This document shows positions 25,605-35,553 of a stretch of 64,000 nt of DNA, in pieces. Every line of letters begins with the position of its first letter. Position 1 is the first letter of the stretch. Made by a program: the position numbers and the translations under genes. Source of the stretch: Candidatus Paraprochloron terpiosi LD05 (GTDB taxonomy: Bacteria > Cyanobacteriota > Cyanobacteriia > Cyanobacteriales > Prochloraceae); contig CP073341.1 of NCBI GenBank assembly GCA_018141785.1, positions 3,441,422 to 3,505,421 on the forward strand. The letters run 5' to 3'. The notes beneath the pieces were generated by a model, which ran no database searches, was not told the origin of the DNA, and saw only the letters and a list, made by a program, of their open reading frames with translations.

Positions 25605-27866
25605 TCAATCGTCTTCAAAGTCTTCATCCCTAACAGCGCTACCTCCCCCAATGGTTACTAAGTCAATTTGCTGACGATAGTAATCCACACTTTTGACTTC
25701 CACTTGCACCTGATCCCCTAAGCGATAGGCGATGCGATTTTTTCGTCCCACGAGACAGCTGTGACAAGCACGATATTCGTACCAGTCATCTTTCAGAGAA
25801 CTGACATGAACCAATCCTTCCACCAATATATCTTCAATTTCCACGAAGAAGCCGTAAGATTGAACCCCGGTAATTAAGCCGGAGAAAATTTCACCGGTGC
25901 GTTCGTTCATTTTTTCCGCTTTCTTCAGCCCTTCTAGGTCTTTTTCCCCATCCAATGCCACTTTATGCCTCTCATTGAGGTGAGCAAGAACGGCTGACAA
26001 CTCTGTCTCTAAATTAGTCTGGATTTGAGGTGGTAAAACATTCCAGTTGATCCGATTGTGACAGGTACTGCTACCCAGATTTACCCCGTGTTTGGCGCGG
26101 TTGTGACGGCGATCCCGTCCCGAAGCAAATAAGGCTTTCAGCACCCTTTGCACCAGCAAATCCACATACCGCTGTCCAGGGCTGACGCAATGAGTGTACC
26201 CGTTGCTATAAGCCAAACCAAAGTGGGGTCCGGGATTACTGATGTATTTGACGGGCTTTAAACTGATAAGAAGCAAATAATGCAAAATTTGTGCCCCTGA
26301 AGATTTAGAGAACTGTTGACTAAAATTTTGATAGTCGTGGGAAGTCACCTCCAAATCGGACTCCAGTTCCAGATTGAGCCCCAAATTATTGCCTAATTTC
26401 AGCAAATCTTCCAACTGATCGTAGTCTGGTTCTGGCTGAGTGCAATAAATTCCGGGTAAACCGAGAGCAATTAAATGATCCGCCACCACTTTTCCCGCCA
26501 ACACTACTAACTCCGTTAACAGAGACTGCACTGGTAGGGAAGAAGAGACGACGATCGCCCCCAACCTGCCTTCATCTTTATAGGGAGCAAGGCACGATAG
26601 GGGCAAGGTGATTTCAAAGCCCTCCCGCTGCAACCGCTGCGCCTTAACTAAGGGGCTTAAAGTAAAAAAGAGCTGCTCCAGAGTATCTACCGCGCCGATA
26701 ATTTCCTGTTCTACATATTCTTGATTCCCCAACAGAGACTGGACTTGTCGATAAGTCAGGTGGTGATCTACATTAATAATGGAAGGTACAATTTCAAACT
26801 CTATCACTTGACCTTTTTCATCAATGGTGATCAGGATAGAGATGCTCAAGCTATCCTTCCCAGCTTCCAAAGAGCAGCGAGAAATCAATTCATCTGGGAA
26901 CAGGGACAGCACTTTATCTCCAAGATAAATAGCAGTACCTCGCTTTTGCGCTTCCAGATCCAGGGGGGATCCTGGTTCAACGTAATGAGCAATATCCCCG
27001 ATGTGGATACCCAACTGCCACTGCTGCGTCCCTACTTTTTCCAGGCTAAAGGCATTTTCCCTAAATGGTATCCCCTCACCACCAGGATTTTCCGGTTCAA
27101 TCATCAGAGTCAGCAGGGAGCGCAAATCTCGCCGTTCTTGCTCTTGCTCCAAAGAAATGGTTTGGGGTAAAGAATTGGCGGCTGCAATCACCTCTTCTGG
27201 AAAGCTTTGAGGGAGATCGTGCTTGCAGCAAACGATGTCCGTATCTGCTGCTGCTTCCGCATCACTACCGAGAACCCGGGACACCTTCCCAATGGGCAGG
27301 TTTTCCCCTATGGGATAACGAGTAACGGTAACGTGAACTAGATGGTTTACTGAGTCTGCTAAACTTTGGCCATTTTCTTTCAGCTCTAGTTCAAATAAAA
27401 GGCGATCGTCCAGAGGAACTGCTCGATAACTTTCCTCTTCACATTTTACTGTTGCTAGCAGGGAAGGGTTTGCCCTTTCTAAAATCAGCTTCACTTCTCC
27501 TTCTGGGGAACGGCGGCGACTACCGTCTTTGATGATTTTCACCAACACGCGATCGCCATTCCAAGCATTGCTGAGGTGACTTTCCCCCACGTAAATATCG
27601 TCTTCATCCTCCTGATTTTGAAGCGCAAAGCAAAACCCCTTGCTGGAACAGCGCAATTTTGCTTCCACCACATCCTCATCATGCACACGGCGATATTTGC
27701 CGTACTCTTTGGTTAACACCCCAATATGAACCAGAGCATCTAGGGCGATTTGCAGTTTTTTTATGCTATCCTCATCTTGGCAACTTAATTTTTTCTCTAA
27801 GACTTTACCTGCTACTAATTTGTTATCCACGAATTGATTGAGCAGTGTAGCGATTGAAAAATGCAT
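25605..27866 (-). CDS. rnr: Ribonuclease R / RNase II family exoribonuclease
   Basis: A 753-residue 3'-5' exoribonuclease. Cold-shock domains form the N-terminal third (residues 60-200). The RNB catalytic domain follows, with Asp-rich GIHIGDIAHYVEPGSPLDLE and LGDKVLSLFPDELISRCSLE. A C-terminal S1 domain (TGEIFSGLITGVQSYGFFVE) ends the protein. The family degrades structured RNA, rRNA fragments and mRNA. Length and order match the single RNB enzyme usually found in cyanobacteria. The ATG at 27866 is assumed. Confidence 0.92.
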   Translation of the reverse strand: MHFSIATLLNQFVDNKLVAGKVLEKKLSCQDEDSIKKLQIALDALVHIGVLTKEYGKYRRVHDEDVVEAKLRCSSKGFCFALQNQEDEDDIYVGESHLSNAWNGDRVLVKIIKDGSRRRSPEGEVKLILERANPSLLATVKCEEESYRAVPLDDRLLFELELKENGQSLADSVNHLVHVTVTRYPIGENLPIGKVSRVLGSDAEAAADTDIVCCKHDLPQSFPEEVIAAANSLPQTISLEQEQERRDLRSLLTLMIEPENPGGEGIPFRENAFSLEKVGTQQWQLGIHIGDIAHYVEPGSPLDLEAQKRGTAIYLGDKVLSLFPDELISRCSLEAGKDSLSISILITIDEKGQVIEFEIVPSIINVDHHLTYRQVQSLLGNQEYVEQEIIGAVDTLEQLFFTLSPLVKAQRLQREGFEITLPLSCLAPYKDEGRLGAIVVSSSLPVQSLLTELVVLAGKVVADHLIALGLPGIYCTQPEPDYDQLEDLLKLGNNLGLNLELESDLEVTSHDYQNFSQQFSKSSGAQILHYLLLISLKPVKYISNPGPHFGLAYSNGYTHCVSPGQRYVDLLVQRVLKALFASGRDRRHNRAKHGVNLGSSTCHNRINWNVLPPQIQTNLETELSAVLAHLNERHKVALDGEKDLEGLKKAEKMNERTGEIFSGLITGVQSYGFFVEIEDILVEGLVHVSSLKDDWYEYRACHSCLVGRKNRIAYRLGDQVQVEVKSVDYYRQQIDLVTIGGGSAVRDEDFEDD

Positions 27867-28292
27867 CCAACACGATCCTTTGTTCTAAATTTGGGTGTTC
27901 TGCGACTGTTTCCAGTCTCAAATTGCTTGCACTACTTTTTTAAGCATAAGTTTAGCATAAAAGTTTTAATAACTACTAAAGTAAGCATTGTAACTGGTCT
28001 TTCTTTGGTGGAGTCCATCCAGAAGACAAATCGACAGTACCGAATTATTGCGTCCAGCATTCGGTAGCAGTCTAATGTATCAAAAAATTTGAAGTTCAAC
28101 TGGAAAATGGACATTACCTCGACATTAATTATTTGCTATATTGTATAATAGTTCTTCTCTTAATCAAGAAATAGGAACCAACAATCGAATCGAAGCCTTA
28201 GAACTGAACTTAATAACCTGGGGGTTATTAAAATAGTACATATGTACCCTACTAAGTGGGAACTACCACTGCAAAGTACTTTATAAAGTAAC
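27867..28292. other. Intergenic region with LexA-box promoter
   Basis: No gene is supported in this 426-bp divergent gap. The first half may hold the rnr promoter. The right end contains the LexA-type site (28235-28248) and a hairpin-like AACCTGGGGGTT (about 28215-28228). Confidence 0.5.
28235..28248 (+). promoter_or_regulatory. Putative LexA (SOS) box
   Basis: AGTACATATGTACC matches the cyanobacterial LexA consensus RGTACNNNDGTWCB at every defined position and contains a perfect 12-bp palindrome. It lies 45 bp upstream of the ATG at 28293, where a repressor would block transcription. Confidence 0.7.
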
Positions 28293-29030
28293 ATGATAAC
28301 TCAATTTCGCAGTCGTTATCCTCACGGTAGCCTGATTAGTGAGTTAGTGAAAATATACCACGGTAATTACGTGGTCAGGGCTGCGGTACAAGTTGACGAC
28401 CTTATCCTGGCTACTGGTTTGGCTGCTGCTTCTACAGTTGAGGTAGCAGAAGACAAAGCCAGAAACAGAGCTTTAGCTCTTTTGGATCTGGATCTGGATA
28501 CTGAGTTGGTGAGAGGAGGGGGGGATAGAGAGTCGGATCCCTCTCCAGAGCTATCTGAGGACAATAAAAATCATCCTGCAGGGGCGCCACCATCCTTGCG
28601 CCCACAACCCCCCCAAGAAAGAGAGAAAATGCCTTCAACTTCGGGATCTAAGAAATTTGACAAACCTTCTGAAGCTTTTCCTTTTCCTGTTGAAGAGGAA
28701 GAGGTTAAGCAGTGGGATCAGTTTTCAACTCCTGAGAATTCAAAAGTACCGGATAAAGAGACTACTTCGGTTCCTTCCACTCCAGATTATCCTAAAAAGG
28801 AAGAAGTGAATAGTTCTACTCCTGTTAGTGCTACGGAAGAACCTACTACCCTGGATTTTAATGAAATCATTGCCCAAATGAATGGGGAAATGAAACGTTT
28901 GGGTTGGAATAAAGAACAAGGGAAGAGTTACTTATTGGAAACTTATGGGAAGCGATCGCGCCATCTTCTCAATGATGAGGAATTGCTGGTATTTTTAGCT
29001 TATTTGCAAACTTTACCCACTCCTTCATAA
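28293..29030 (+). CDS. Cyanobacterial hypothetical protein, possibly Rad52/DdrA-like
   Basis: A 245-residue protein in three parts. Residues 1-65 ([49 protein letters not shown]) have the look of the strand-annealing Rad52/DdrA core. A low-complexity acidic/Pro/Ser linker follows (70-180). A C-terminal helical motif ends it ([32 protein letters not shown]). I know this three-part pattern from unannotated cyanobacterial proteins. The upstream LexA-type site fits a DNA-repair role, but this is inference. The last 6 bp overlap clpP on the other strand. Confidence 0.65.
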   Translation: MITQFRSRYPHGSLISELVKIYHGNYVVRAAVQVDDLILATGLAAASTVEVAEDKARNRALALLDLDLDTELVRGGGDRESDPSPELSEDNKNHPAGAPPSLRPQPPQEREKMPSTSGSKKFDKPSEAFPFPVEEEEVKQWDQFSTPENSKVPDKETTSVPSTPDYPKKEEVNSSTPVSATEEPTTLDFNEIIAQMNGEMKRLGWNKEQGKSYLLETYGKRSRHLLNDEELLVFLAYLQTLPTPS

Positions 29031-29639
29031 GTCAGCACTCCCATTTAACGGATTACTAGCAGAAGGACTACGCTCAATAACACCATCGATTAAACCATAT
29101 TCTCTGGCTTCTTCTGCTCCCATAAAGAAGTCCCGTTCCGTATCTTCGGCAATACGCTCTAAAGGTTGACCCGTACCTTCAGCAAGATGTCCATTCAGCA
29201 ACTGTTTCAGATACAAAATCTCTTTTGCCTGAATTTCAATATCCGTGGCTTGTCCTTGGGCACCACCTAAAGGCTGGTGAATCATGATCCGGGAATTGGG
29301 TAAACTCATGCGTTTCCCTTTTGCTCCCGCACAGAGCAAGAAAGCACCCATGCTGGCTGCTAAACCGACACAAATTGTCGAGACATCCGGGCTGATTTGA
29401 TTCATGGTATCGAAAATTCCCAAACCTGCCGACACGGAACCGCCAGGAGAATTGATATACAAATAGACGTCTTTTTGGGCATCTTCTGCTTCCAAAAATA
29501 ACAACTGAGCCACAATCAAATTAGCCAGCTCATCTGTTACCGGTTGCCCCAAAAACACGATTCGCTCTCGCAGCAGTCGGGAATAAATATCGAAGGCGCG
29601 TTCGCCGCGACCAGAACTTTCTATAACGGTAGGAATCAT
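29025..29639 (-). CDS. clpP: ATP-dependent Clp protease proteolytic subunit
   Basis: A 204-residue serine protease. The catalytic Ser is in [19 protein letters not shown] and the His in [12 protein letters not shown], with the Asp in the C-terminal [26 protein letters not shown]-like [16 protein letters not shown] is present. Cyanobacteria carry several clpP paralogues (P1-P3 and R), and this has the full triad, so it is an active type rather than ClpR. Confidence 0.95.
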   Translation of the reverse strand: MIPTVIESSGRGERAFDIYSRLLRERIVFLGQPVTDELANLIVAQLLFLEAEDAQKDVYLYINSPGGSVSAGLGIFDTMNQISPDVSTICVGLAASMGAFLLCAGAKGKRMSLPNSRIMIHQPLGGAQGQATDIEIQAKEILYLKQLLNGHLAEGTGQPLERIAEDTERDFFMGAEEAREYGLIDGVIERSPSASNPLNGSADL

Positions 29640-29680
29640 TTAGCTTTAGCCACCCAAATCATTTTTTTGATTTTAACGAA

Positions 29681-30991
29681 TTAACGGCGATGGAAGTTGA
29701 CTCGCAACCCATCACGAGGACGGGGAGTTGGAATCGTGATCATCTGAAGATCTTGATTGGGAAGTAACTCCCACTCATAATTTTGCACCAGTTCAGCTGC
29801 CAATAGTTTAATCTCTAACCTGGCGAACTCTTTTCCCAAACACTCTCGCATTCCTCCTCCAAAAGGAATATGGCTAAATGGAGGCTTATCTTCCTCTCGT
29901 TGGGGTCCAAATCTCTCTGGATCGAAGTCTTGAGGGTGGGAGTAAACCTGCTCATCCAAATGAGTGCGACCAATTTGATAAAGTACGCACCAACCTTTAG
30001 GAAGCTGATAACCTTGGAATTCGCAGGTTTGAATCACCTCTCGGAAACCACCACCTACGGGGGGAACCACCCGCAAAACTTCTTTCATCACCTGATCCAG
30101 ATAGGTCATTTGTTTGAGATTATCCAAGGTGAGGTTATCTTCAAGAGCAAGTTTGTCCTGTTCGGTTTTGGCTTTCTCTTTAATATGGGGATACTGAGCC
30201 AGTTTCAAGCACAGAGAGGTGAGGGAGGAGGTGAGGGTTTCGTGTCCAGCAAAGAGTAAGTTGAGAATCTGCTCCTTTATTTCCTCAACCTTGAGGGGGG
30301 TTCCATCTTCATCTCGTGCTTGTAATAGTAATCCCAAAGCGTCTTCGGGATGAGATTGTTTTTGCTTAGATCGCTCCTCTATAATGGCTTCAATGCGATC
30401 TAGTAATTTCTGGCGACATTTCAGAGCACGACTGAATTTGGTTCCCGGTAAACGTAGGGGAACGGTAAACAATCCATTACACCATTCCTCAAACCAGTCT
30501 CCGAGCTTGGTTTCTGTGGCTCCATCAATTCCCACCAGCAGCTTACAGGCTATATCAAAAGTGTACTGTCTCATTTCTGGATACCAAGTCAGGGTGCCCA
30601 TGTTTTCCCATTTTTGGAGGTAGCGACGAGTAATTGCTTTCATTGCTGGAATATATCCTGCTAAGGCTCTGGGTTGGAAGGCTTGAGCTAGAATTTTGCG
30701 ACGGGAGCGGTGAATCTCCCCGCTTTGCATAGCTAGGGAACCTGGTCCCAGTAACACTCTGGTGCTATAAGGTCAAGTGGCGGCGAAGTATTGGTTTTCC
30801 TTGGCAAAAAGAAACCGATTGGCGGATGTACCAATCATGACAATGGTAGGGCGACCGAAAATATGCGTTTTGAAAAGGTCACCGTATCGGTTTTGGCGCT
30901 TTTCTATAAAGTTTGAATCTCCTAGAAAGCTTAGGGTTTCGCCGATCCAGGGTAAGCCAAATTTTCCAGGAGGAGTTGGGTTTGCTTTCAT
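29681..30991 (-). pseudogene. CYP120-type cytochrome P450 with one in-frame stop
   Basis: The two pieces form a single frame of 437 codons interrupted only by TGA at 30773-30775. The context reads YFAAT*PYSTRVLLGPGS, where CYP120 proteins have Trp, so a single TGG to TGA change explains it. The remaining protein is complete: proline-rich start, I-helix LLFAGHETLTSS, ExxR (LKEVLR-type in MKEVLRVVPP), and heme loop FGGGMRECLGKEFA. CYP120A1 of Synechocystis hydroxylates retinoids. The start overlaps the gmk stop by 4 bp. It is either a recent pseudogene or a sequencing error. Confidence 0.85.
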
Positions 30992-31548
30992 GAATAACTT
31001 TCCTCAATAATAGCTTCTAGGGAGGCGATCGCCTCATCCAAGTCATCGTTGACAATTTGGCAATCGAATTCCCCTGCTGCCGCCATTTCTACTTTCCCAC
31101 GGTCTAAACGTCTCTCAATTGCCTCGGTCGAATCTTTGCCTCTCCCCCTCAACCGCCGCTCTAACTCTGCTGTGGAAGGAGGCAGAATAAACAACCGCAA
31201 GGCTTCCGGAAAAGTTTCTTTAATTGCCCTCGCTCCCACTAGCTCTATCTCTAACAATACAGATTTCCCCATATCCAGTATTTCCTCCACTTTCGCACGT
31301 GGAGTGCCATAATAATTACTCCCATATTCTGCCCACTCCAACAGTTCACCTCTTTGCACCATCTGCTCAAATTCCTGACGGGAGACAAAGTAATAGTCTT
31401 TACCGTGGATTTCTCCGGGACGGGGACTTCGAGTGGTGGCAGAGATGGAAAGATACAATTGAGGATGACGAGCCAATAGCTCTCTTACTAAGGTGCCTTT
31501 ACCCACACCACTTGGTCCTGTAATGACAATCAGTTTACCTGTTTCCAT
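30988..31548 (-). CDS. gmk: Guanylate kinase
   Basis: A 186-residue enzyme that phosphorylates GMP to GDP. It has the P-loop ITGPSGVGKGTLV, the GMP-binding STTRSPRPGEIHGKDYYF (here ATTRSPRPGE) and EYGSNYYGT, and RRLDRGKVEM near the end. It is read with the RemA-like gene 8 bp upstream, a pairing common in cyanobacteria and Firmicutes, and its stop overlaps the P450 start. Confidence 0.96.
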   Translation of the reverse strand: METGKLIVITGPSGVGKGTLVRELLARHPQLYLSISATTRSPRPGEIHGKDYYFVSRQEFEQMVQRGELLEWAEYGSNYYGTPRAKVEEILDMGKSVLLEIELVGARAIKETFPEALRLFILPPSTAELERRLRGRGKDSTEAIERRLDRGKVEMAAAGEFDCQIVNDDLDEAIASLEAIIEESYS

Positions 31549-31556
31549 GGTATAAT

Positions 31557-31820
31557 TTACTTGTTTTGAAGGGATTCTTTGTTAATTACAAACCTTCCGG
31601 CTACGGTTTCTGGTTGAATTGATGAGAGAATTACATGGAAAGAATCAGTAATAATTACGGCTCTAGTCCTTCTACCGTGGGTAGCATCAATTAGATTTCC
31701 CTGTTCCTTAGCTTCACCAATGAGCCGCTTGATAGGAGCAGACTCAGGACTAACAATGGCAATTATCCTATTGCCAGAAACTATATTACCAAAACCAATA
31801 TTGATTAGTTGTATTTCCAT
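31557..31820 (-). CDS. RemA-like (DUF370) regulator
   Basis: An 87-residue protein of the RemA/DUF370 family, which in Bacillus is a DNA-binding activator of matrix and osmoprotectant genes. It shows the typical sequence [27 protein letters not shown] and [20 protein letters not shown]. It is encoded directly upstream of gmk in the same direction. Confidence 0.9.
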   Translation of the reverse strand: MEIQLINIGFGNIVSGNRIIAIVSPESAPIKRLIGEAKEQGNLIDATHGRRTRAVIITDSFHVILSSIQPETVAGRFVINKESLQNK

Positions 31821-31922
31821 TACAAATCAGGCAACAAATAGATATAATCCAACCAGAGCACCTCAATTCAACCTTTTTTAAGTTTTTTTTCCGTTTTTTA
31901 CTCCCTCTCTCCTCACTCCCTA

Positions 31923-33683
31923 ATGCAACCTGTTGACTTTACTACCCTAGCTGCTGCTCATGCCGAATTGTGCCAAAATTGGATTCCAGCACGGATCCAA
32001 CAAGTTTATCAGCAAAATCGCCATACCATTGCCATTGCTTTGCGCACCCTGAAAAAAAAGGATTGGCTGATTATTTCGTGGCACCCCCAAGGGGCAAGAA
32101 TTTGTATCGGCAATTGCGACACCCGCGTTGCTCGGGATACTTTTACTTTCAGCACCGTGCTTCGTCACCAATTAAAGGGATATGCTTTAATTGCTATCAA
32201 GGCGATGGCTCCTTGGGAAAGGGTTTTAGATTTCCAATTTGCCCAACGCCCGGAAGAACCACCCTGCTGGCATTTAATAGTAGAAATTATTGGTAAATAC
32301 AGCAACGTCATCCTCACCGATGCCAATAACCAAATTATAACTGTGGCTCATCAAGTCACTGAGGCAAAATCCAGCCTGCGGACTGTAGAAACGGGACAAC
32401 CCTACCAACTCCCACCACCACTAACTGGTTCTTTTCCTAAATTAACGGAATCCCGACAAAGCTGGCAAGAACGAGTCAGTCTTATTCCAGGAACCATTAA
32501 ACGCCAACTGCTGCAAAGTTATTGTGGCTTAAGTCCGGCTCTGGTACAATCCATGGTACTAGCTGCTGGATTAAATCCCAACCAATCCACCCACAGTTTA
32601 GCCTCTTCTGATTGGCAAAAGCTCTTTGAACGCTGGCAGGAATGGCTTCAGGCCCTCAAGAGTTCTAGTTTTCATCCCGGTTTTAACGAGAATGGTTATA
32701 GTGTCATGGGCTGGGGCAACACAAAACCGGTGGAGAATGTGCAAACTCTCCTGGAAAGCTATTATACAGAGCAACTCAATCAGGAAGTCTTTCAACAACT
32801 ACACCACCAACTAAAACAACGTCTTAATCGTCTCCTGGCTAAACTCAGTCAGAAAGCAGATACCTTCTCTCAGCGCTTGAAACAATCTCATAATGCCCAA
32901 GAGTATCGCACTCATGCCGATTTATTAATGTCTCATCTCCACCGTTGGGAACCAGGAATGACTTCTATTACTCTTTCTGACTATATCACAGGCAAGCCAG
33001 TAATAATTGCTCTCAACCCGTCTCATAATGGAGTGCAAAATGCTCAAAGGTTCTACAAACTGCACCAAAAACTTAAACGAGCAAGCACTGCTCTGTTGCC
33101 CTTACTACAAGAGGTAGAGGAGGAAAAGGCTTATTTAGAGCAAGTTCAGGGGAGTCTGAATCAGTTAGAATCTTATCAACAGCCCACGGATTTACAGGCT
33201 TTGGAGGAAATTCGGGAAGAGTTAATTCAGCAGCAATATCTGAAAGTCAAGGAAAAGCGCAGTTTGGGTAATAGGGAAGAATCTGTGCCCTATTGCTATG
33301 TTACTCCTTCTGGTTTTCCCTTGTGGATCGGTCGCAATAATAGCCAAAATGACCGACTCACTTTTCGCACTGCTAAAGATTATGACCTCTGGTTCCATAC
33401 CCAGGAAATTCCCGGTAGTCACGTTCTACTGCGATTAGAACCGGGAGCAGTAGCTGGTGAAACAGATTTACAATTTGCTGCGGATTTGACTGCATATTAC
33501 AGTGGAGGGCGTCAGAGCGAACAGGTTCCCGTGGTTTATACTCGACCCAAGTACGTCTACAAACCCAAGGGGGCTAAACCGGGAATGGCTATCTATAAAC
33601 GGGAACGGATCCTCTGGGGACGTCCCCAACAGGCTTTGGATTATTTATCAAAAACAATGAACTACGCCAAGCCGCTTCGCTGA
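31923..33683 (+). CDS. rqcH: Rqc2/NFACT homologue RqcH (fibronectin-binding-like)
   Basis: A 586-residue NFACT protein, which binds stalled 50S-peptidyl-tRNA complexes and adds alanine tails in ribosome quality control. It has NFACT-N (MQPVDFTTLAAAHAELCQNW, DWLIISWHPQGARICI), HhH-like and coiled-coil middle segments, and the NFACT-R domain (YCYVTPSGFPLWIGRNNSQN DRLTF, DLWFHTQEIPGSHVLLRLEP). The last codons lie in a palindrome (33663-33693) whose insertion may have changed the C-terminus. Confidence 0.9.
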   Translation: MQPVDFTTLAAAHAELCQNWIPARIQQVYQQNRHTIAIALRTLKKKDWLIISWHPQGARICIGNCDTRVARDTFTFSTVLRHQLKGYALIAIKAMAPWERVLDFQFAQRPEEPPCWHLIVEIIGKYSNVILTDANNQIITVAHQVTEAKSSLRTVETGQPYQLPPPLTGSFPKLTESRQSWQERVSLIPGTIKRQLLQSYCGLSPALVQSMVLAAGLNPNQSTHSLASSDWQKLFERWQEWLQALKSSSFHPGFNENGYSVMGWGNTKPVENVQTLLESYYTEQLNQEVFQQLHHQLKQRLNRLLAKLSQKADTFSQRLKQSHNAQEYRTHADLLMSHLHRWEPGMTSITLSDYITGKPVIIALNPSHNGVQNAQRFYKLHQKLKRASTALLPLLQEVEEEKAYLEQVQGSLNQLESYQQPTDLQALEEIREELIQQQYLKVKEKRSLGNREESVPYCYVTPSGFPLWIGRNNSQNDRLTFRTAKDYDLWFHTQEIPGSHVLLRLEPGAVAGETDLQFAADLTAYYSGGRQSEQVPVVYTRPKYVYKPKGAKPGMAIYKRERILWGRPQQALDYLSKTMNYAKPLR

Positions 33684-33693
33684 GCTTGGCGTT
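33663..33693. repeat. Palindrome at rqcH stop codon
   Basis: The arms ACGCCAAGC and GCTTGGCGT enclose the stop codon. It may serve as a terminator, but its form resembles the small dispersed palindromes of this genome. Confidence 0.6.
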
Positions 33694-33722
33694 TCTGACG
33701 CTTCTTTGGATCTAATGAATCT

Positions 33723-35405
33723 TTAGAATGAGAAAGTAGTACGAATAGTACCAATAACAACGCTGTCGTTATTACTGTTGTGATCCGGGGCTGTCAACCA
33801 AACCAACCCAGGGGTGATCGCAATGTTATCATTCACCTGATACTGATAAAAAGCCTCAATATGGAGGGAAGTATCTGGATCTGGATCCACACCAGTAATA
33901 CTAGAACTAGTTACTTTTGGCTCCATACCTATTATAACACCCCCTAAACTCCCTTCTTTGCCTAAATCAGGGAAAGCAAGGGTAACTGCCCAGTTCCAAA
34001 TATCCAGGCTACCTTCACTTATTTGCCCACTTAAATCAGAAAGGGCGCTGGTGTTAATATAACCACCCCAACCTCCCAAGACAAAGCGATCGCTTATTTG
34101 CCAAGATAACTCAACTCCATAAGCATTGCTAGAAGTAGGAACAGCTTCGTCAAATGTATCTTCTGTAAAGGTGCGCAAATTAGAACGATTGCTTCCCGTT
34201 CCCGTTTCAGTATTATAAGCATTGAGGTAGGTCAAGCCAATATTCAGTCTTTCGTTGGGCTTATAAACTAACTGAGCCATTGCTCCATAGCCCCCATTAA
34301 ATAAACCATTTCCTTCCCCTGGATCCCCAGAATCTGTGGCCATATAACCTAAACTCAGTTCCAACTGCTCACTAAACTCATGTCGCACCCCTATTCCCGC
34401 TTGTTCGATTAGATAGTAAATGGGATGGCGAGTACCAAAAGCAGTTAGAGCACCGTCATTTCCGTCACCATCTAAAAAATTAACCGTACTGGCAAAATCG
34501 TCTGATGCTCCTGCATTAGCAGCAATAGCAATTTCCGTGTTATCTCCAATGGGAAATGCATATACTAAAGCATCCACAACAATGTTCCCATCTGCATCAT
34601 CTGCTGCTTCAGCAAAGAACAGATCTCCTTCCCCGGTGTTAATATTGGGATCCACCAAACCATTGGCTTGCAGTCTGGTTCGGAGCACATCTCGCCCCGT
34701 AAAACTGGTATCGAAGTTCAAGCGAGCGCGATAACCGAAGGCGATCTCCCGATCTATATCTTCACCATTAACCTGTTCTCCCCCTAGCACTCCTAACCCG
34801 GCAAAAATAACTTTCCCTTCCAGGGTAGTAGTAGTAGAGAATTGATGGTCTTCCAGGAAATCTACTTTTCCTTCCAACTCATCTACCCTGGTTCCGAGAA
34901 TGGCTAATTCTGCGGCAAACTCATCGGTTAACCGTTTAATACGACGCAAGTCACCATTGTTTACTCTGGGGGTAGTGCTGGAAGCAGTTCCCCTTTCATT
35001 AGCAGCAATGAGTTGTTCTATCCTTTGCAAGCACTGATTTAAAGTAGCGGCAAATTCGTAGCGGGTTACCCCTTGATTGCCCCGGAAGGTTCTGTCTGGG
35101 TAGCCCCGCATACAGCCGTAGCGTTCGATTACGTTCCGCAGGGCTTCATAAGCCCAGTGTCCCGGAGCAACATCCCGTAATTGAGAAACTCTGTTAACTT
35201 GTCCTAGGCTATTTTGATGGTGATACTCTATTTGTTCTAAGATTGAGGAATTGCTTGCTGGGGTTATTTCCTCAGCGTGGACTTCCCCAACAGCAAAAAC
35301 TGAACCCAAAAGGGTAGCTCCTAAGACTCCTGGGCAAATTAAACCCAATTTTGACCATATCATCCCTGTTTTCATAGCCTTACACGGTGAATTCTGCATT
35401 TCCAA
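33723..35405 (-). CDS. SLH-domain/OprB-type outer-membrane porin, iron-regulated
   Basis: A 560-residue cyanobacterial outer-membrane porin. It has a signal peptide (ends near HAEEITP) and an SLH domain (VSQLRDVAPGHWAYEALRNV IERYGCMRGYPDRTFRGNQGV TRYEFAATLNQC), a short coiled coil, and a beta-barrel OprB domain ending in Phe (RTTFSF). Such porins carry small ions, and some are named iron uptake porin. A Fur-box-like sequence lies 71 bp upstream, and the diheme oxidoreductase and imelysin genes are next. Confidence 0.9.
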   Translation of the reverse strand: MEMQNSPCKAMKTGMIWSKLGLICPGVLGATLLGSVFAVGEVHAEEITPASNSSILEQIEYHHQNSLGQVNRVSQLRDVAPGHWAYEALRNVIERYGCMRGYPDRTFRGNQGVTRYEFAATLNQCLQRIEQLIAANERGTASSTTPRVNNGDLRRIKRLTDEFAAELAILGTRVDELEGKVDFLEDHQFSTTTTLEGKVIFAGLGVLGGEQVNGEDIDREIAFGYRARLNFDTSFTGRDVLRTRLQANGLVDPNINTGEGDLFFAEAADDADGNIVVDALVYAFPIGDNTEIAIAANAGASDDFASTVNFLDGDGNDGALTAFGTRHPIYYLIEQAGIGVRHEFSEQLELSLGYMATDSGDPGEGNGLFNGGYGAMAQLVYKPNERLNIGLTYLNAYNTETGTGSNRSNLRTFTEDTFDEAVPTSSNAYGVELSWQISDRFVLGGWGGYINTSALSDLSGQISEGSLDIWNWAVTLAFPDLGKEGSLGGVIIGMEPKVTSSSITGVDPDPDTSLHIEAFYQYQVNDNIAITPGLVWLTAPDHNSNNDSVVIGTIRTTFSF

Positions 35406-35475
35406 CTATTGCTATATATTGGCAATAATTTATCTCATTCTTGCTTTTTTTTGCAAGAAACGCCATAATCATTCT

Positions 35476-35494
35476 AAGAATGATAATCGTTCTC
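35476..35494 (-). promoter_or_regulatory. Putative Fur box upstream of the porin gene
   Basis: AAGAATGATAATCGTTCTC matches the 19-bp Fur consensus GATAATGATAATCATTATC at 15 positions. It is 71 bp from the porin start codon. Confidence 0.7.
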
Positions 35495-35553
35495 AAATTA
35501 TAACACAAGGGGGAAAGGGTATAGCTCGCCTATTTACAGATTTTCCTGGAATG

